Positions 14,305 to 14,471 of a stretch of 14,471 nt of DNA are shown in pieces. Source of the DNA: an uncultured Clostridia bacterium (GTDB lineage Bacteria > Bacillota > Clostridia > TANB77 > CAG-508). Every line of letters begins with the position of its first letter. The stretch's first letter is position 1. The DNA is taken from assembly GCA_947628925.1 (NCBI GenBank), contig CANRBU010000015.1, forward strand, positions 1 through 14,471, in the 5' to 3' direction. The translations under genes were made by a program, and so were the position numbers. The notes below the pieces were generated by a model. The model was given only the letters and a program-made list of their open reading frames with translations. It made no database searches and was not told the origin of the DNA.

Positions 14305-14471
14305 CTAGTTTTGCCTTCAAGCGATAATCAATTAACGATATTGCACAAAATCAAAGTGTCCGCACATTTCTATTTTGGAATTTTTATAAAATATAGTGGA
14401 GACTAACTATATGAATGTCAATAGTTTTTCTCAAAAAATTTAAAAAAATTAGTACATTGAAAAAGTGCATG
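14305..14471. other. Non-coding tail at the window edge, no gene seen
   Basis: There is no start with a ribosome binding site and no open frame of note. A weak six-base-pair inverted repeat (AACTAT at 14405-14410, ATAGTT at 14421-14426) is followed by a short T run and could be a weak terminator for the preceding gene. The block around 14356-14400 has a slightly different look (GTGTCCGCAC) but nothing that I can assign. Confidence 0.4.

Overview
The window is a very AT-rich stretch of a low-GC Gram-positive chromosome. AGGAGG-type ribosome binding sites, sigma-A-like promoters, Arg codons that are mostly AGA, an M26-type metalloprotease, a LytR-CpsA-Psr (LCP) wall protein and a GH5 cellulase together suggest an uncultured gut-type clostridium. 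That assignment is an inference, because there is no rRNA or marker gene here.

Layout. Positions 1-10612 hold one enormous surface-protein gene whose 5' end lies outside the window. It has about ten tandem modules of roughly 210 residues, then a GLUG-like/M26 N-terminal region, an M26 (ZmpB/IgA1-protease-like) zinc protease domain, and a Thr/Asn-rich tail closed by a strong terminator. Positions 10721-11750 hold an LCP-family wall-polymer transferase. Next come a small bacterial PH-domain protein (11832-12221) and a membrane-anchored GH5 endoglucanase (12263-13354). A convergent DUF2726 membrane protein (13384-13878, minus) ends in the terminator shared with GH5. A divergent, overlapping promoter pair separates it from a small conserved-looking hypothetical gene (13969-14304). 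The last 167 bases show no gene.

Main observation. Both multi-domain genes, the M26 protein and the LCP protein, are interrupted by a +1 frame break. Both breaks fall on an in-frame CGG codon followed by AAY (ACA CGG AAC at 4543-4551; GGT CGG AAT at 11207-11215). Skipping the C and reading GGA restores the long frame in each case. Reading all genes by eye (about 4,600 codons), these are the only two in-frame CGG codons, while CGT, CGA and CGC are read through as ordinary Arg. This fits an organism in which CGG is unassigned or starved (for example, no tRNA-Arg with a CCG anticodon) and ribosomes shift +1 there. The alternatives are two coincidental mutations or assembly errors. The hypothesis is testable genome-wide.

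Working together: most of the gene content concerns the cell envelope and outside world (surface protease, wall-polymer attachment, polysaccharide hydrolysis). The window shows no mobile element, CRISPR array or RNA gene that I can support.
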